Below, in pieces: positions 6,700 through 15,904 of a stretch of DNA of 64,000 nt. Source of the DNA: Rhodocytophaga aerolata (lineage in GTDB: Bacteria > Bacteroidota > Bacteroidia > Cytophagales > 172606-1); the NCBI RefSeq assembly GCF_030503435.1, contig NZ_JAUKPO010000004.1, positions 1 to 64,000 of the forward strand, in the 5' to 3' direction. The first letter of the stretch is position 1; every line of letters starts with the position of its first letter. The translations under genes were made by a program, and so were the position numbers. A model generated the notes under the pieces. It searched no databases. It saw only the letters and a program-made list of their open reading frames with translations, and had not been told where the DNA came from.

Positions 6700-8298
6700 T
6701 CAGCTCTCCAGCCGGATAATCATCCCTTCGTTTTTCTTTATTGAAATTGAGTTTTTTATCTTCTTTCCTTCATCGCCCGGATTTGTACTCAGCAGCACCT
6801 CCCCTTTTACAGCAATAGTTTGTGGGGTAAATCTGGCATTTTTGTTACCCAAATTTAACACCACCAGTAAGCGGCGGCTCTCTGTCTCGCGGACATACGC
6901 AAGCAAATTTCCGTGTGCATGGACCGGTGCATACAACCCCTGATTTAAAGCAGGCTCTTTTTTCCGGAGAGCAAGTAGTTTTTTGTAAAACTGTAGCAAC
7001 GATTCCGTAGCTTCTTTTTGTTTTTCTACATTTACTTGGGCATAATCATCTGCTATAGGTAACCAGGGCTCGGCTTTACTGAATCCGGCATTCGCTGAAC
7101 TGTCCCATTGCATAGGGGTACGTTGAGGATCACGGCTTTGTCCGCCACTCATTTTACCCTGCGGGTCTTGTATGTCATTTTTAGGAATCTCTACATTATG
7201 CATGCCGATTTCATCTCCATAGTATAAGGTAGGCGTACCCCGCAAGGTAAGCAGCAGCAAAGCTGCAACGCGAATCTGCTCTTTGCCTATTCTATTGTAG
7301 AGCCTGGGCCGGTCGTGGTTGCTGAGCACCCAGTTGGGCCAGGCTTCCGGCGGCAGCGATGATTCATATTTATCTATTTCCAGGGCTATCGTCCGGGCAT
7401 CCCAGGGTAGAAGCAATAGTTGAAAATTACCTGGCAGATGCGCACCCTGGTTATCTTCCCCATAGTAATCTACCACATTTTCTACCGGCAAGTACATTTC
7501 GCCGATCAGTACTTTGTCTTTATACTCATCAATGGTCCGGCGCATAATGCCCACAACTTCATGTACTTCCGGCTGATCGGTTGAATACAGCGGTAACACC
7601 TGATCAAACTCTGGCATGCCTTTTTTATAATCCGGATTAGGTGGATTATTCCGCCACCGGGCATCTTTCATCATGTGCCACATAACATCTACCCGGAAAC
7701 CATCTACCCCTTTATCCATCCAGAACCGCATAATTTTCTGCATCTCTTTTTGTACCTCCGGGTTGCGCCAGTTACAGTCTGGTTGCTCTTTTAAAAAAGC
7801 ATGGTAATAATATTGCTTGGTTGTTGAATCCCACTCCCAGGCGCTGCCTCCAAATACACTTTTCCAATTGTTGGGTGGCCCGCCTTTTTCATTGGCATCG
7901 CACCAATAGTACCAGTCGCGCTTAGGACTGCTGCGGGAAGACCTGGATTCTTTAAACCAGGGATGCTCATCCGAAGTATGGTTGGGCACAAAATCAACAA
8001 TTAATTTCAGGTCCCTTTTATGCACTTCTTTTACCAGGTCCTCAAAATCACCCATTTCACCAAATAGCGGATGAATACCTTTGTAATCGGAAATATCATA
8101 TCCGAAATCTTTCATGGGAGAAGGGTAAAATGGCGTAAGCCATATGGCATCAATGCCCAGCCAGGTAAGATAATCCAGTTGTTGAATAACTCCCCTGATG
8201 TCGCCTATGCCATCTTCGTTGGAATCTTTAAAAGAACGTATGTAAATCTGATAGATTATGCCAGTTTGCCACCAGTGTTTAGTTGTTTTCTTTTTCAT
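6700..8298 (-). CDS. Alpha-glucosidase / oligo-1,6-glucosidase-like, GH13
   Basis: A 532-residue GH13 hydrolase acting on alpha-1,4 or alpha-1,6 glucosides. The N-terminal WWQTGIIYQIYIRSFKD and GDIRGV match the oligo-glucosidase branch. The catalytic triad is visible: nucleophile Asp in GFRVDV (about 204), acid/base Glu in LIGEMYLP (about 267), and the third Asp in SNHDRPR (about 329). A small beta-sandwich domain C with a ...LLVVLNLGN stretch closes the protein. No signal peptide, so it is probably cytoplasmic and acts on imported oligosaccharides. I chose the ATG at 8298 rather than one at 8307, because the latter lies inside an 11-bp inverted repeat that looks regulatory. No transporter is adjacent. 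Confidence 0.87.
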   Translation of the reverse strand: MKKKTTKHWWQTGIIYQIYIRSFKDSNEDGIGDIRGVIQQLDYLTWLGIDAIWLTPFYPSPMKDFGYDISDYKGIHPLFGEMGDFEDLVKEVHKRDLKLIVDFVPNHTSDEHPWFKESRSSRSSPKRDWYYWCDANEKGGPPNNWKSVFGGSAWEWDSTTKQYYYHAFLKEQPDCNWRNPEVQKEMQKIMRFWMDKGVDGFRVDVMWHMMKDARWRNNPPNPDYKKGMPEFDQVLPLYSTDQPEVHEVVGIMRRTIDEYKDKVLIGEMYLPVENVVDYYGEDNQGAHLPGNFQLLLLPWDARTIALEIDKYESSLPPEAWPNWVLSNHDRPRLYNRIGKEQIRVAALLLLTLRGTPTLYYGDEIGMHNVEIPKNDIQDPQGKMSGGQSRDPQRTPMQWDSSANAGFSKAEPWLPIADDYAQVNVEKQKEATESLLQFYKKLLALRKKEPALNQGLYAPVHAHGNLLAYVRETESRRLLVVLNLGNKNARFTPQTIAVKGEVLLSTNPGDEGKKIKNSISIKKNEGMIIRLES

Positions 8299-8303
8299 GT
8301 GTA

Positions 8304-8346
8304 CCATATACGAATTACGGCTTACTTAGATGTATTTCGTATATGG
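8304..8346. promoter_or_regulatory. 11-bp inverted repeat in the GH13 leader (operator or 5' hairpin)
   Basis: CCATATACGAA at 8304-8314 is repeated in exact inverse complement at 8336-8346, centre to centre 32 bp. It begins 5 bp upstream of the chosen start codon. It could be a regulator binding site or an RNA hairpin covering the ribosome-binding region. Confidence 0.45.
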
Positions 8347-8773
8347 GTAAGTTTGCTCCAGCACTTATTGTACTTTTTAAAGAAAGATTTTACTAGTTAA
8401 AGTTCCCATATAATTGACCTGGCACAAACAATCAAAAGCACGAATAAAAAAAAGAAGTCATTATTGTTTGTAAGAATAAAAAACAATTGTGGATGTCCAA
8501 TATTTTTAATAGTATTGCAAACTATTTTCCACAGAAAATTGTAATAATCTGTGAAAGTCATCAGCAATTGTATTTTTTAAAAGCTGCGCTGGCTCCCTTC
8601 TGTTAACTGCTTGAATAGCAGTAATCCCCGGCTGTACAAATAATTAACCGATTCTCTCAGATGGAGATGAATCCTAAAAACTGCTGACTCTATTAAGTTA
8701 GCGGCAGTGGTTTGTTGTCCGGTAAAACAGCCAAACAGAATAAGTTAAGTGTTAACTAGTTAGAAATACGAAG
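8347..8773. other. AT-rich divergent intergenic region
   Basis: About 430 bp between the GH13 leader and the sigma factor gene. No open frame is supported. A weak promoter-like pair, TTG at 8487-8489 and TAGTATTG at 8510-8517 (20-nt spacing, one mismatch), would give a long leader for the sigma factor gene. Confidence 0.3.
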
Positions 8774-9640
8774 ATGAAAAATTTACATATATCAAAATCC
8801 ATAACAAACAGGGACAGCTCAACTGTTGAAAAATATTTTAATGAAATTGCAAAAATGAGCTTGCTGACCCGTGAACAGGAAAACGACCTGGCACGGCGGA
8901 TTAAGCAAGGTGATGAACGTGCCCTGGAAAAATTAGTAAAAGCCAACCTGCGTTTTGTGGTATCGGTAGCAAAACAGTACCACACGGGGCAAATGCCTCT
9001 CAATGATCTAATCAATGAAGGGAATCTGGGTTTAATTAAAGCAGCCAAACTGTTTGATGAAACCAAAGGCTATAAATTTATTTCCTATGCTGTGTGGTGG
9101 ATTCGCCAGTCAATTATGCAGGCTTTAGACGATCATTCCAGAATTGTGCGGATACCTTCTCACCGGCTTGAAGATCAGTCTAAGTTGAAGCAGGCTTTGG
9201 TAAAAATGGAGCAAAAGTTTGAGCGGGAACCTACCCATGAAGAACTGGCTGAATTTCTGGGAGTAAACATATCTGATATAAAAAGTGCCAGCACAGCTGT
9301 AGTTAAACAATCGTCGCTGAATGCTCCCTTTGAAGAGGAAGATGGCAATACGCTACTGGATGTGATGAATAATCCGGATGCTGCCCCAGCGGATGCTGCA
9401 CTGGCCATAACAGATTCTTTACGGATTGAACTGGATAGAGTATTAGCTACCTTAAGCAGCCGTGAACGTGAAATTCTGCTGAGATTATTTGGCATTGGAT
9501 ACGACTATCCGCAAACGATGGAAGACATAGCCGATACCCTGCAATTGACCGAAGAACGGGTAAGGCAGATTAAAGAAGGAGCCTTGAAGAAAATACGTGC
9601 TACCAATGGCATCCGGTTGTTACAAACATTTATCTCATAA
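8774..9640 (+). CDS. RpoD-family sigma-70 factor (probably a secondary paralogue)
   Basis: A 288-residue sigma-70 protein with the short Bacteroidota architecture lacking the large region 1.1. Visible parts are region 1.2 (TVEKYFNEIAKMSLLT), region 2 with the ANLRFVVSVAKQY and INEGNLGLIKAA core, the -10 recognition helix VWWIRQSIMQAL, region 3, and region 4 with the helix-turn-helix TMEDIADTLQLTEERVRQIKE. Several stretches usually invariant in the housekeeping factor of this phylum are altered, for example YHTGQMPLNDLI in place of a QGLxLxDLI-type motif and a changed region 3. I therefore suspect an alternative paralogue rather than the principal factor. A strong terminator follows. Confidence 0.85.
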   Translation: MKNLHISKSITNRDSSTVEKYFNEIAKMSLLTREQENDLARRIKQGDERALEKLVKANLRFVVSVAKQYHTGQMPLNDLINEGNLGLIKAAKLFDETKGYKFISYAVWWIRQSIMQALDDHSRIVRIPSHRLEDQSKLKQALVKMEQKFEREPTHEELAEFLGVNISDIKSASTAVVKQSSLNAPFEEEDGNTLLDVMNNPDAAPADAALAITDSLRIELDRVLATLSSREREILLRLFGIGYDYPQTMEDIADTLQLTEERVRQIKEGALKKIRATNGIRLLQTFIS

Positions 9641-9670
9641 GGTTTATATGGTGTAGCAATACGAATCACT

Positions 9671-9708
9671 AACAAAAAGCCCAGACTGGTTTGTCTGGGC
9701 TTTTTGTT
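9671..9708. terminator. 16-bp perfect hairpin, bidirectional terminator
   Basis: AACAAAAAGCCCAGAC pairs with its full complement around TGGTTT. A-rich and T-rich flanks serve both the sigma factor gene (plus) and the converging disordered-protein gene (minus). Confidence 0.9.
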
Positions 9709-9722
9709 AGCTACAACCGCTG

Positions 9723-10232
9723 TTATCCGGTGGCTGCATCGGCATCTTTGGTACCTTCATCTATGGCATTGTCCCAGTCTATTTCATCCTCCTCTGGGTT
9801 TATCCCACCAATTATCCGGCTATCGCCGGCGCCACCCGGTGAAGTAGTGGCCACTTCTTCATCAGCCTGTTTAGCAGACTCTTCTTTGCGGGGCGTTGCT
9901 GAATTTCCAGCCTCATTAATTTCCCCATCAGCTACCGTTTGGCCAGTATTGTTTACAAGACTGCTTCCCAGGTTAGTTTCTTCATCAGAATCATCATTGT
10001 CTTTTCCGCTATTGCCTGCATTTCCCTGGCCGCTACTTTTTCCTGCTGACTGATTGCCGGAAGAACTGCCTGTAGATCCGGCATCTGAAGCAGCCATGAG
10101 ATAAGAAAGAAGGGTATTATCTGTTTCTTCATGTTGTAAATGGCATGCCTGTAAATAAAGGGCTATACTTGTAGTAATAAAAGCTCTCTTAATAGATTCG
10201 CTTTCTGGATTCGCTTTGGGTGGTATATTCAT
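9723..10232 (-). CDS. Acidic, intrinsically disordered hypothetical protein (169 aa)
   Basis: From the ATG at 10232 the protein has a short ordered N terminus (about 1-50, ending LLSYLMAA). More than 110 low-complexity residues rich in Gly, Ser, Asn, Asp and Glu follow, with no signal peptide and no recognisable domain. A longer frame upstream would overlap the esterase gene and is not preferred. The start lies 29 bp after the stop of the esterase gene on the same strand, so the two are probably cotranscribed. Function unknown; the composition suggests a soluble acidic linker- or chaperone-like protein, which is only a guess. Confidence 0.6.
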   Translation of the reverse strand: MNIPPKANPESESIKRAFITTSIALYLQACHLQHEETDNTLLSYLMAASDAGSTGSSSGNQSAGKSSGQGNAGNSGKDNDDSDEETNLGSSLVNNTGQTVADGEINEAGNSATPRKEESAKQADEEVATTSPGGAGDSRIIGGINPEEDEIDWDNAIDEGTKDADAATG

Positions 10233-10261
10233 AGATATTTGGTTAAGGTACACGTTGACTA

Positions 10262-10891
10262 CTAATTTCTGTTGTATGACCGGCTGAAAGTTAAAAACCA
10301 ATCGTAAAGCAAAGGATTATGATACGTTTCTGTCCACGAATCGTGTGCCGCATCCGGATATCTGGTGAAGGTAACATGGCCACCTAGCTTTTCTACCGCT
10401 TCTACCATTTTTGCAGTCTCTGAAAGAGGGACAATATAATCTTTCTCACCATGAAAAGCCCAAATCGGTACATCTTTTATTTGAACGGCTAATGCCGGGT
10501 CGCCGCCTCCACAAATAGGTGCAATAGCAGCAAACTTGTCAGGGGCAGCTGCGGCCCAACGCCAGGTACCGTATCCGCCCATGCTGATGCCGGTGAGGTA
10601 AATTCTTTTTTCATCTACCCGCTCATCTAACTTTTCCAGGACTTCCTGTAGCCAGTTGCTTAGTTTCTCTACTGACCAGTATTGCCCGGCGGGGCATTGC
10701 GGATAAGCTACCAGAAAAGGTATATCTTTGTGTTGAAGATACGCTGGCAATCCTTGGGCTTTTACTTTTTCCATATCATGGCCTCTTTCTCCGGCACCAT
10801 GCAAAAACAGAATCAACGGCCATTTTCGCTGGAGCTGATCAGAAAATCCGGGAGGGTAATACAGGGCATAGGGATAAGAAAAAGTGTGCAT
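10262..10891 (-). CDS. Alpha/beta-hydrolase esterase (prolyl-oligopeptidase/PHB-depolymerase-like)
   Basis: A 209-residue cytoplasmic alpha/beta hydrolase. The oxyanion-side motif FLHGAGERG is at 29-37. The nucleophile elbow GISMGGYG places Ser103, followed by Asp151 in HGEKDYIVP and His183 in PDAAHDSW: a complete catalytic triad. Similar short proteins are annotated as carboxylesterases or phospholipases and sometimes as accessory esterases for polysaccharides. No signal peptide is present, so an intracellular ester substrate is expected. It leads a likely two-gene unit with the disordered protein downstream. Confidence 0.8.
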   Translation of the reverse strand: MHTFSYPYALYYPPGFSDQLQRKWPLILFLHGAGERGHDMEKVKAQGLPAYLQHKDIPFLVAYPQCPAGQYWSVEKLSNWLQEVLEKLDERVDEKRIYLTGISMGGYGTWRWAAAAPDKFAAIAPICGGGDPALAVQIKDVPIWAFHGEKDYIVPLSETAKMVEAVEKLGGHVTFTRYPDAAHDSWTETYHNPLLYDWFLTFSRSYNRN

Positions 10892-11111
10892 ATCCTACTT
10901 GACTAACGTAACGGTACAGAGTAGTACGCAGTAGTAACAGAATGGTTATAAGATTACTTTCTTAGTTTGCTGAAGAATAGCTACTTTCGCCTGATCAAAA
11001 CTTTTAGGAGCATATAAAGGTTAGTATCGGTAGCAGGGTAATCTTTAAAACTAGCATCAGTAGAACAGTCTTGTATTTTTTCCTTATCACCATTCATAAT
11101 TTTACAACCCA

Positions 11112-12563
11112 TTGTTAGAGAAACGCGAGTATGATGCCGTAGTTGTAGGTTCAGGACCAAATGGCCTGGCAGCAGCTATTACCTTACAGCAAGCCGGCCT
11201 TTCGGTAATTTTGTTTGAGGCTAAGGAAACCATTGGCGGTGGAATGCGCACAGCCGAACTGACCTTGCCAGGTTTCAAACATGATATTTGTTCGGCCATA
11301 CATCCACTGGGAGCAGATTCCCCTTTTTTTAAAACCTTGCCTTTAGAAAAACATGGCCTGGAATATATTTATCCGCCTGTAGCCGCTGCACACCCTTTTG
11401 ATGACGGGCAGGCAGCTTTGCTTTACCAATCAGTAGAAGCAACAGCCCGAACATTGGGAGCAGATGCAGCTGCCTACCGTAAGCTGATGCAGCCACTGAC
11501 CAATATATGGCCTACCCTGGCTCCTGCCTTGCTTGGCCCTTTGCGTTTTCCTTCCAATCCACTGATGATGGCTCAGTTTGGAATGTACGGCATCTTACCT
11601 TCTACCCTGCTGGCTAAATGGAAATTTTCCCATAAACTGGCCAAGGGTTTGTTTGCCGGAATGGCTGCCCATGCCATTTTGCCATTGTCCTATACAGCTA
11701 CCTCTGCCTTAGGCTTAGTACTAATGTTAATGGGACATATTAAGGGATGGCCCCTGCCTAAGGGTGGAACGCAACATATTGCGAATGCCCTGGGTTCTTA
11801 TTTCACTTCCATTGGTGGTAAAATTGTTACAAACTTCCCAGTCCAGCGGCTAGAGCAACTTCCTTCGGCACACACGGTGCTCTTTGATATTTCTCCCAAA
11901 CAACTGTTGCAGATTGCCGGACATAAATTTTCCGGGCACTATACCAGGCAATTAAAGAGGTTCAAGTATGGAATGGGTGTATTCAAAGTAGATTTTGCAC
12001 TGGATGGCCCCGTACCTTTTACTGCCGCCGAATGTTTGCAAGCCGGCACAGTGCATCTGGGAAATACCCTGGAAGAGATTGCTGCCGGGGAACAGGCCAT
12101 ATTCCATGGAAAACATCCGGAAAAACCCTATGTATTGTTAGCCCAGCAAAGCTTATTTGATCCGACACGGGCACCACAGGGAAAACATACCTTATGGGCA
12201 TATTGCCACGTACCCAATGGCTCCACCAAAGATATGACCAGCATCATTGAAAACCAGATAGAACGCTTTGCTCCCGGGTTTAAAGACCGCATTATTGGCA
12301 AACATGTGATGAACACGGCTGATTTTGAAAGCTACAACAGCAACTACATCGGAGGTGATATTAACGGTGGCCGGCAAGATATTACCCAGCTTTTTACAAG
12401 GCCAGTACTGAAACTTTCTCCTTACCGGACTTCCGCCAAGGGTTTATACATCTGTTCTTCGTCTACGCCTCCGGGCGGTGGTGTGCATGGCATGTGTGGC
12501 TATCATGCAGCTAAACGGGCCTTAAAGGATGTATTTAATATCCGGTTGAAAGAAACTTCATAG
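11112..12563 (+). CDS. FAD-dependent phytoene desaturase-like oxidoreductase
   Basis: A 483-residue flavoprotein with an N-terminal Rossmann dinucleotide motif VVVGSGPNGLAAA, an acidic strand end FEA, and a second motif GGGMRTAE. These are typical of the CrtI/phytoene-dehydrogenase-related oxidoreductases. The C-terminal flavin-binding signature SSSTPPGGGVHGMCGYHAA is intact. Relatives desaturate or isomerise carotenoids and other lipids, but many are uncharacterised and no carotenoid genes lie nearby, so the substrate is unassigned. Translation begins at TTG; no in-frame ATG is available ahead of the Rossmann motif. It stands alone, with the kinase gene converging on it downstream. Confidence 0.8.
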   Translation: MLEKREYDAVVVGSGPNGLAAAITLQQAGLSVILFEAKETIGGGMRTAELTLPGFKHDICSAIHPLGADSPFFKTLPLEKHGLEYIYPPVAAAHPFDDGQAALLYQSVEATARTLGADAAAYRKLMQPLTNIWPTLAPALLGPLRFPSNPLMMAQFGMYGILPSTLLAKWKFSHKLAKGLFAGMAAHAILPLSYTATSALGLVLMLMGHIKGWPLPKGGTQHIANALGSYFTSIGGKIVTNFPVQRLEQLPSAHTVLFDISPKQLLQIAGHKFSGHYTRQLKRFKYGMGVFKVDFALDGPVPFTAAECLQAGTVHLGNTLEEIAAGEQAIFHGKHPEKPYVLLAQQSLFDPTRAPQGKHTLWAYCHVPNGSTKDMTSIIENQIERFAPGFKDRIIGKHVMNTADFESYNSNYIGGDINGGRQDITQLFTRPVLKLSPYRTSAKGLYICSSSTPPGGGVHGMCGYHAAKRALKDVFNIRLKETS

Positions 12564-12599
12564 AATCTTTTACACCTACCGGTAAAGGAATTGGACAGG

Positions 12600-13691
12600 C
12601 TATTCCTTTGGAATCTCAATATAGAAGACAGTCCCTTTACTTTCTTCACTTTCAAACCAAATGGTGCCCCCATGCCAGTTTACCAGGGTTTTAATAATAG
12701 ACATACCTAAACCGGTAGATTCTTCCCCACGTAAACCCGGCCGCCGGGCAATGCTGAATTTGTCGAATAATACTGGCTGCCACGCTGCCGGTATTCCTAT
12801 GCCTGTATCTTTTACAACAAACAGTACAGTATGTTCTTTCTCTTCCACAGCTAAGGTGATAGTGCCATGATCAGGTGTAAACTTTATGGCATTGGAGAAC
12901 AAATTATTAATTACCTGCATAAACTTTGTATCATCAATACAAATTAGCATCGGGTCATTTGAGTAGACGAACTCAAAGTTTTTAGCAATGGCATGCTCTG
13001 AATTTTTATATTCTTCCATAACCTGTTTTAGCCTTTCCACGATGTTGATCCGCTGTTTATTGAGCACTACGGCACTGGATTCCAGAAATTCATTGGCAAC
13101 AAAATCGCGGATCAGCTTTACATTGCGCTGGCAGGCTTCGGCCATCATCCCTATCAGTTCATCTATCTCCTGGTTTTCATACGGCTTCATCTTGCGGGCA
13201 AGAATACCAGCCATGTTTTGTAGCACACTTAACGGCCCGGCCAGGTCGTGTGAAAGTATTTCCAGGATGGAGTTTTTCTTGGCGGCAAACTTATGCAGAT
13301 TGTTCACATAGGTTTTGTCTTTGGTGATATCTTCGGCTGTTCCTGCTAAAACCTGTTCGCCTTCCATCGTTGTAAACCTTCCGGCACTAACACGTATCCA
13401 TTTTTCAGTACCTTCAGGTATTATAATTCTGAATTCAATATCCGTTTTATCTTCTCCGGCCAGTAGTTGCTGATAATTTTCCTGAACATGTTTGCTATCT
13501 TCCGCATGTAGCATCTCTAGCAGCAGGATAGGATTGTTTGCAATTTTATCACCGGATAATTCCCCTATCTGGCTGAATGCCTGATTGAGAAAAATAAACT
13601 GACGCTTGGCAGGATGGAATATAAAATAAGCCAGGGGACTTTGCTGAACAAAATTCCCGAAGACCTGTGAAAAAAGCATATCGTTCTTCAT
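12600..13691 (-). CDS. PAS-domain sensor histidine kinase
   Basis: A 363-residue soluble kinase. The PAS domain (about 13-125) includes the PAC-like segment IRVSAGRF...GTAEDITKDK. The dimerisation helix has phospho-acceptor His148 in ILSHDLAGPLS. The HATPase domain shows an N box NNLFSNAIKFTP, a G1 box DTGIGIP and a G2 box GLGMSIIKTL. There is no transmembrane segment, so it senses a cytoplasmic signal through the PAS domain. No response regulator is adjacent: it is an orphan kinase. It converges on the oxidoreductase and is divergent from the LytS-type kinase gene. Confidence 0.88.
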   Translation of the reverse strand: MKNDMLFSQVFGNFVQQSPLAYFIFHPAKRQFIFLNQAFSQIGELSGDKIANNPILLLEMLHAEDSKHVQENYQQLLAGEDKTDIEFRIIIPEGTEKWIRVSAGRFTTMEGEQVLAGTAEDITKDKTYVNNLHKFAAKKNSILEILSHDLAGPLSVLQNMAGILARKMKPYENQEIDELIGMMAEACQRNVKLIRDFVANEFLESSAVVLNKQRINIVERLKQVMEEYKNSEHAIAKNFEFVYSNDPMLICIDDTKFMQVINNLFSNAIKFTPDHGTITLAVEEKEHTVLFVVKDTGIGIPAAWQPVLFDKFSIARRPGLRGEESTGLGMSIIKTLVNWHGGTIWFESEESKGTVFYIEIPKE

Positions 13692-13886
13692 AAATGCAAA
13701 AGTTGAAGGTAAATATAGGTGAATTATTGGTGTTTGTACGCTTCTTCGTCACACCAATTGAGATGCCGAATAATCCCGATGAATAGCCTTCCCTGGCTTA
13801 ACTACCAAGTATATAAGCAAAGAACTGTTTAGGGCACAAAACTTTCGGTTAAGCATGCTATTTTGACACCTGGGTAGAACCTGCAA

Positions 13887-13915
13887 TTGTGTTTATAAAA
13901 TTTGCTGTACTTTTG
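13887..13915 (+). promoter_or_regulatory. Promoter of the LytS/LytTR system
   Basis: The -7 TACTTTTG at 13908-13915 fits TAnnTTTG exactly, with a -33-like TTG at 13887-13889 and 18 nt between. It ends 15 nt before the ATG at 13931, which favours that start over one at 13889 lying inside the promoter. Confidence 0.6.
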
Positions 13916-13930
13916 TTTAAATCTATCCCT

Positions 13931-15001
13931 ATGAAAAAAGTAATGCATAGTCCGGTCGTTAGCCTGGAAGATAAATGGCTACGGCTATTGGGGATACCTT
14001 TAGTTGCCATCCTGGGGAATATTATCTTTTACCAGCCGGATAACGACCTGCAAGGAATCAGCCAATTAAAAGCCATGCTGATGAGTTTGCTGGAATGTGT
14101 TTCTATGTGGGAACTGGTGCGGCTTGGCATCTTGAGGGCCCGCAAGTTATATCCCTTGCTTAAACAAACCCGTCCGCGAATTATCTATCAGATTGTATGG
14201 TTTAGTGTAGCCATCGTTTTGCTGCGGGTAAGCACCTTATACGTTTATGATCTGGTTAATTTCTGGGGGCATTCCATTTCGTTTCGCTCATACTGGCTGA
14301 GTGTGGTCGTAGCCTTTCTGTTTATTATTCCTATTGCTGCCATTTATGAAGGTATTTATTTATACAGGCAATGGTGGCTGACCTATTATGAGGCTGAACG
14401 GCTGAAGAAAGAAAATCTGCAAAGCCAGCTGGATTCGTTGAAAGCACAGATAAGCCCGCACTTTTTATTCAACAGCCTGAGCACACTTTCCTCCTTGGTA
14501 AGTGAAGACCCCAAACGGGCAGAATGGTTTATTGAGGAACTGGCATCTGTATACCGGTACCTGCTCCAGAACAATGAGCAACCCCTTACTACTTTAGAAA
14601 ATGAACTCAACTTTATCCAGGCGTATTTCCACTTGCTGCAAACCCGTTTTGGAAAAGGAATTGAGCTTGAAATACAGGTAGACGAAAGCTATTATGCGTA
14701 TTTGCTGCCTCCCCTAACCTTGCAGTTACTCGTGGAAAACGCCGTAAAACACAATGCGGTCTCGGCAAGCAAACCGTTGATTATTCGCATCCATACAGAT
14801 GAAGTAAACAACCTGTATGTATTGAATACCATCCGGAAGAAAACCATGCCGGTAGTTTCGGATGGCACTGGCTTACGTAATATCCGCGAAAAATTCCGCT
14901 TGCTCCGCCAGCCGGAGGTCATTGTAAAACAAACCGATGACTGTTTTCAGGTGATGATTCCCTTACTTAAATCCGCTGCCTATGAATTTCTTACTCATTG
15001 A
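13931..15001 (+). CDS. LytS-type sensor histidine kinase (HisK_N/HATPase)
   Basis: A 356-residue inner-membrane kinase. Four hydrophobic segments lie in the N-terminal ~160 residues, then a coiled linker, and the LytS-family phospho-acceptor motif QISPHFLFNSL. The ATP-binding domain follows, with PPLTLQLLVENAVKHN and a closing GTGLRNIREKF box. It partners with the response regulator immediately downstream, whose start overlaps its 3' end by 20 bp, a sign of translational coupling. In Bacteroidota such LytS/LytTR pairs often control neighbouring envelope genes; here S41 peptidases and an outer-membrane protein follow. Confidence 0.9.
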   Translation: MKKVMHSPVVSLEDKWLRLLGIPLVAILGNIIFYQPDNDLQGISQLKAMLMSLLECVSMWELVRLGILRARKLYPLLKQTRPRIIYQIVWFSVAIVLLRVSTLYVYDLVNFWGHSISFRSYWLSVVVAFLFIIPIAAIYEGIYLYRQWWLTYYEAERLKKENLQSQLDSLKAQISPHFLFNSLSTLSSLVSEDPKRAEWFIEELASVYRYLLQNNEQPLTTLENELNFIQAYFHLLQTRFGKGIELEIQVDESYYAYLLPPLTLQLLVENAVKHNAVSASKPLIIRIHTDEVNNLYVLNTIRKKTMPVVSDGTGLRNIREKFRLLRQPEVIVKQTDDCFQVMIPLLKSAAYEFLTH

Positions 15002-15767
15002 AGACGAAGAACTGACAGCCCGTAAACTTGCCAGGATGCTGAGTGAGTTGGTACCTGGATGCACGATTGTGGCAACCTTACAAAGTATAGAAGAGTCAGT
15101 GCAATGGCTGCAGACCCACCCGGCACCAGACATTGCCTTTATGGATATTGAACTGGCCGATGGGCAGAGTTTCGATATTTTTACACAGGTAAAAGTGGCT
15201 TGTCCGGTTATTTTCACAACTGCCTACAATGAGTTTGCCATTAAAGCCTTTAAAGTAAATAGTATAGATTATCTGCTAAAACCAGTAAAAGAAGAAGACT
15301 TACGAAAGGCCTTAGGAAAAATAGACGAGTTGAAAAGGATATGGCAGGTAACACCAGATGCCTTGCAAACATCTTTATCCCAACTTCTTCAGCAAATGAC
15401 CCAGCCTGCACTTGCTGCTCCTCCGGTAATACGCGACCGCTTTATGATTAAGCAAGGACAACGCTTATTTAGTGTGCCCATCGAAGAGATTGCCTATTTT
15501 TTCTCCCGGAATAAAATTTCGTTTATTAAAACCTTTGATAAACGGGAACTGATGCTGGATTACACGATGGATGAACTAGATAAAATGCTGGACCGCCGCA
15601 AGTTTTTCCGCCTAAACCGGCAGATTATCGCCGGGTTGCAGTCGATTGACAAAGTAAATCTGTATTTTAACAATAAGCTCAAACTCAACCTGCAACCTGC
15701 CTTTGAAGATGAAGTGATTGTTAGCCGCGAAAGAGCTGCTGAGTTTAAAGTATGGCTGGGCGAGTAA
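14982..15767 (+). CDS. LytTR-family response regulator
   Basis: A 261-residue two-domain regulator. The receiver domain has acidic pocket EDEE at 7-10, phospho-acceptor Asp55 in FMDIEL, conserved TTAYNEFA, and Lys100 in LLKPV. The C-terminal LytTR DNA-binding domain (about 150-260) carries the FFSRNKISFIKT and FFRLNRQ motifs. It would be phosphorylated by the overlapping kinase and bind direct repeats upstream of targets. I see no obvious repeat pair in the 137-bp gap before the S41 peptidase gene. Confidence 0.9.
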   Translation: MNFLLIEDEELTARKLARMLSELVPGCTIVATLQSIEESVQWLQTHPAPDIAFMDIELADGQSFDIFTQVKVACPVIFTTAYNEFAIKAFKVNSIDYLLKPVKEEDLRKALGKIDELKRIWQVTPDALQTSLSQLLQQMTQPALAAPPVIRDRFMIKQGQRLFSVPIEEIAYFFSRNKISFIKTFDKRELMLDYTMDELDKMLDRRKFFRLNRQIIAGLQSIDKVNLYFNNKLKLNLQPAFEDEVIVSRERAAEFKVWLGE

Positions 15768-15904
15768 TTTTTCGGCTTCACATGCGGTCTGTTAAGTCCT
15801 CAAAAGTGTTGCTTCGGTACCGTTTTCAGACTTCCCGGTGGCTTACTTGTTGAACGCTTCAGTAAATACGCAGAATTTTGATTCAGCATTTACCTATTTC
15901 TCTT

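Noticed and set aside
6611-6943. A 110-residue plus-strand frame after the small gene
   Set aside because: It runs antisense through the 3' end of the GH13 gene and across a terminator hairpin, and has no signal or family resemblance.
13889-13931. Upstream start for the LytS-type kinase at 13889
   Set aside because: A consensus -7 element lies at 13908-13915, so that start codon would precede the transcript.
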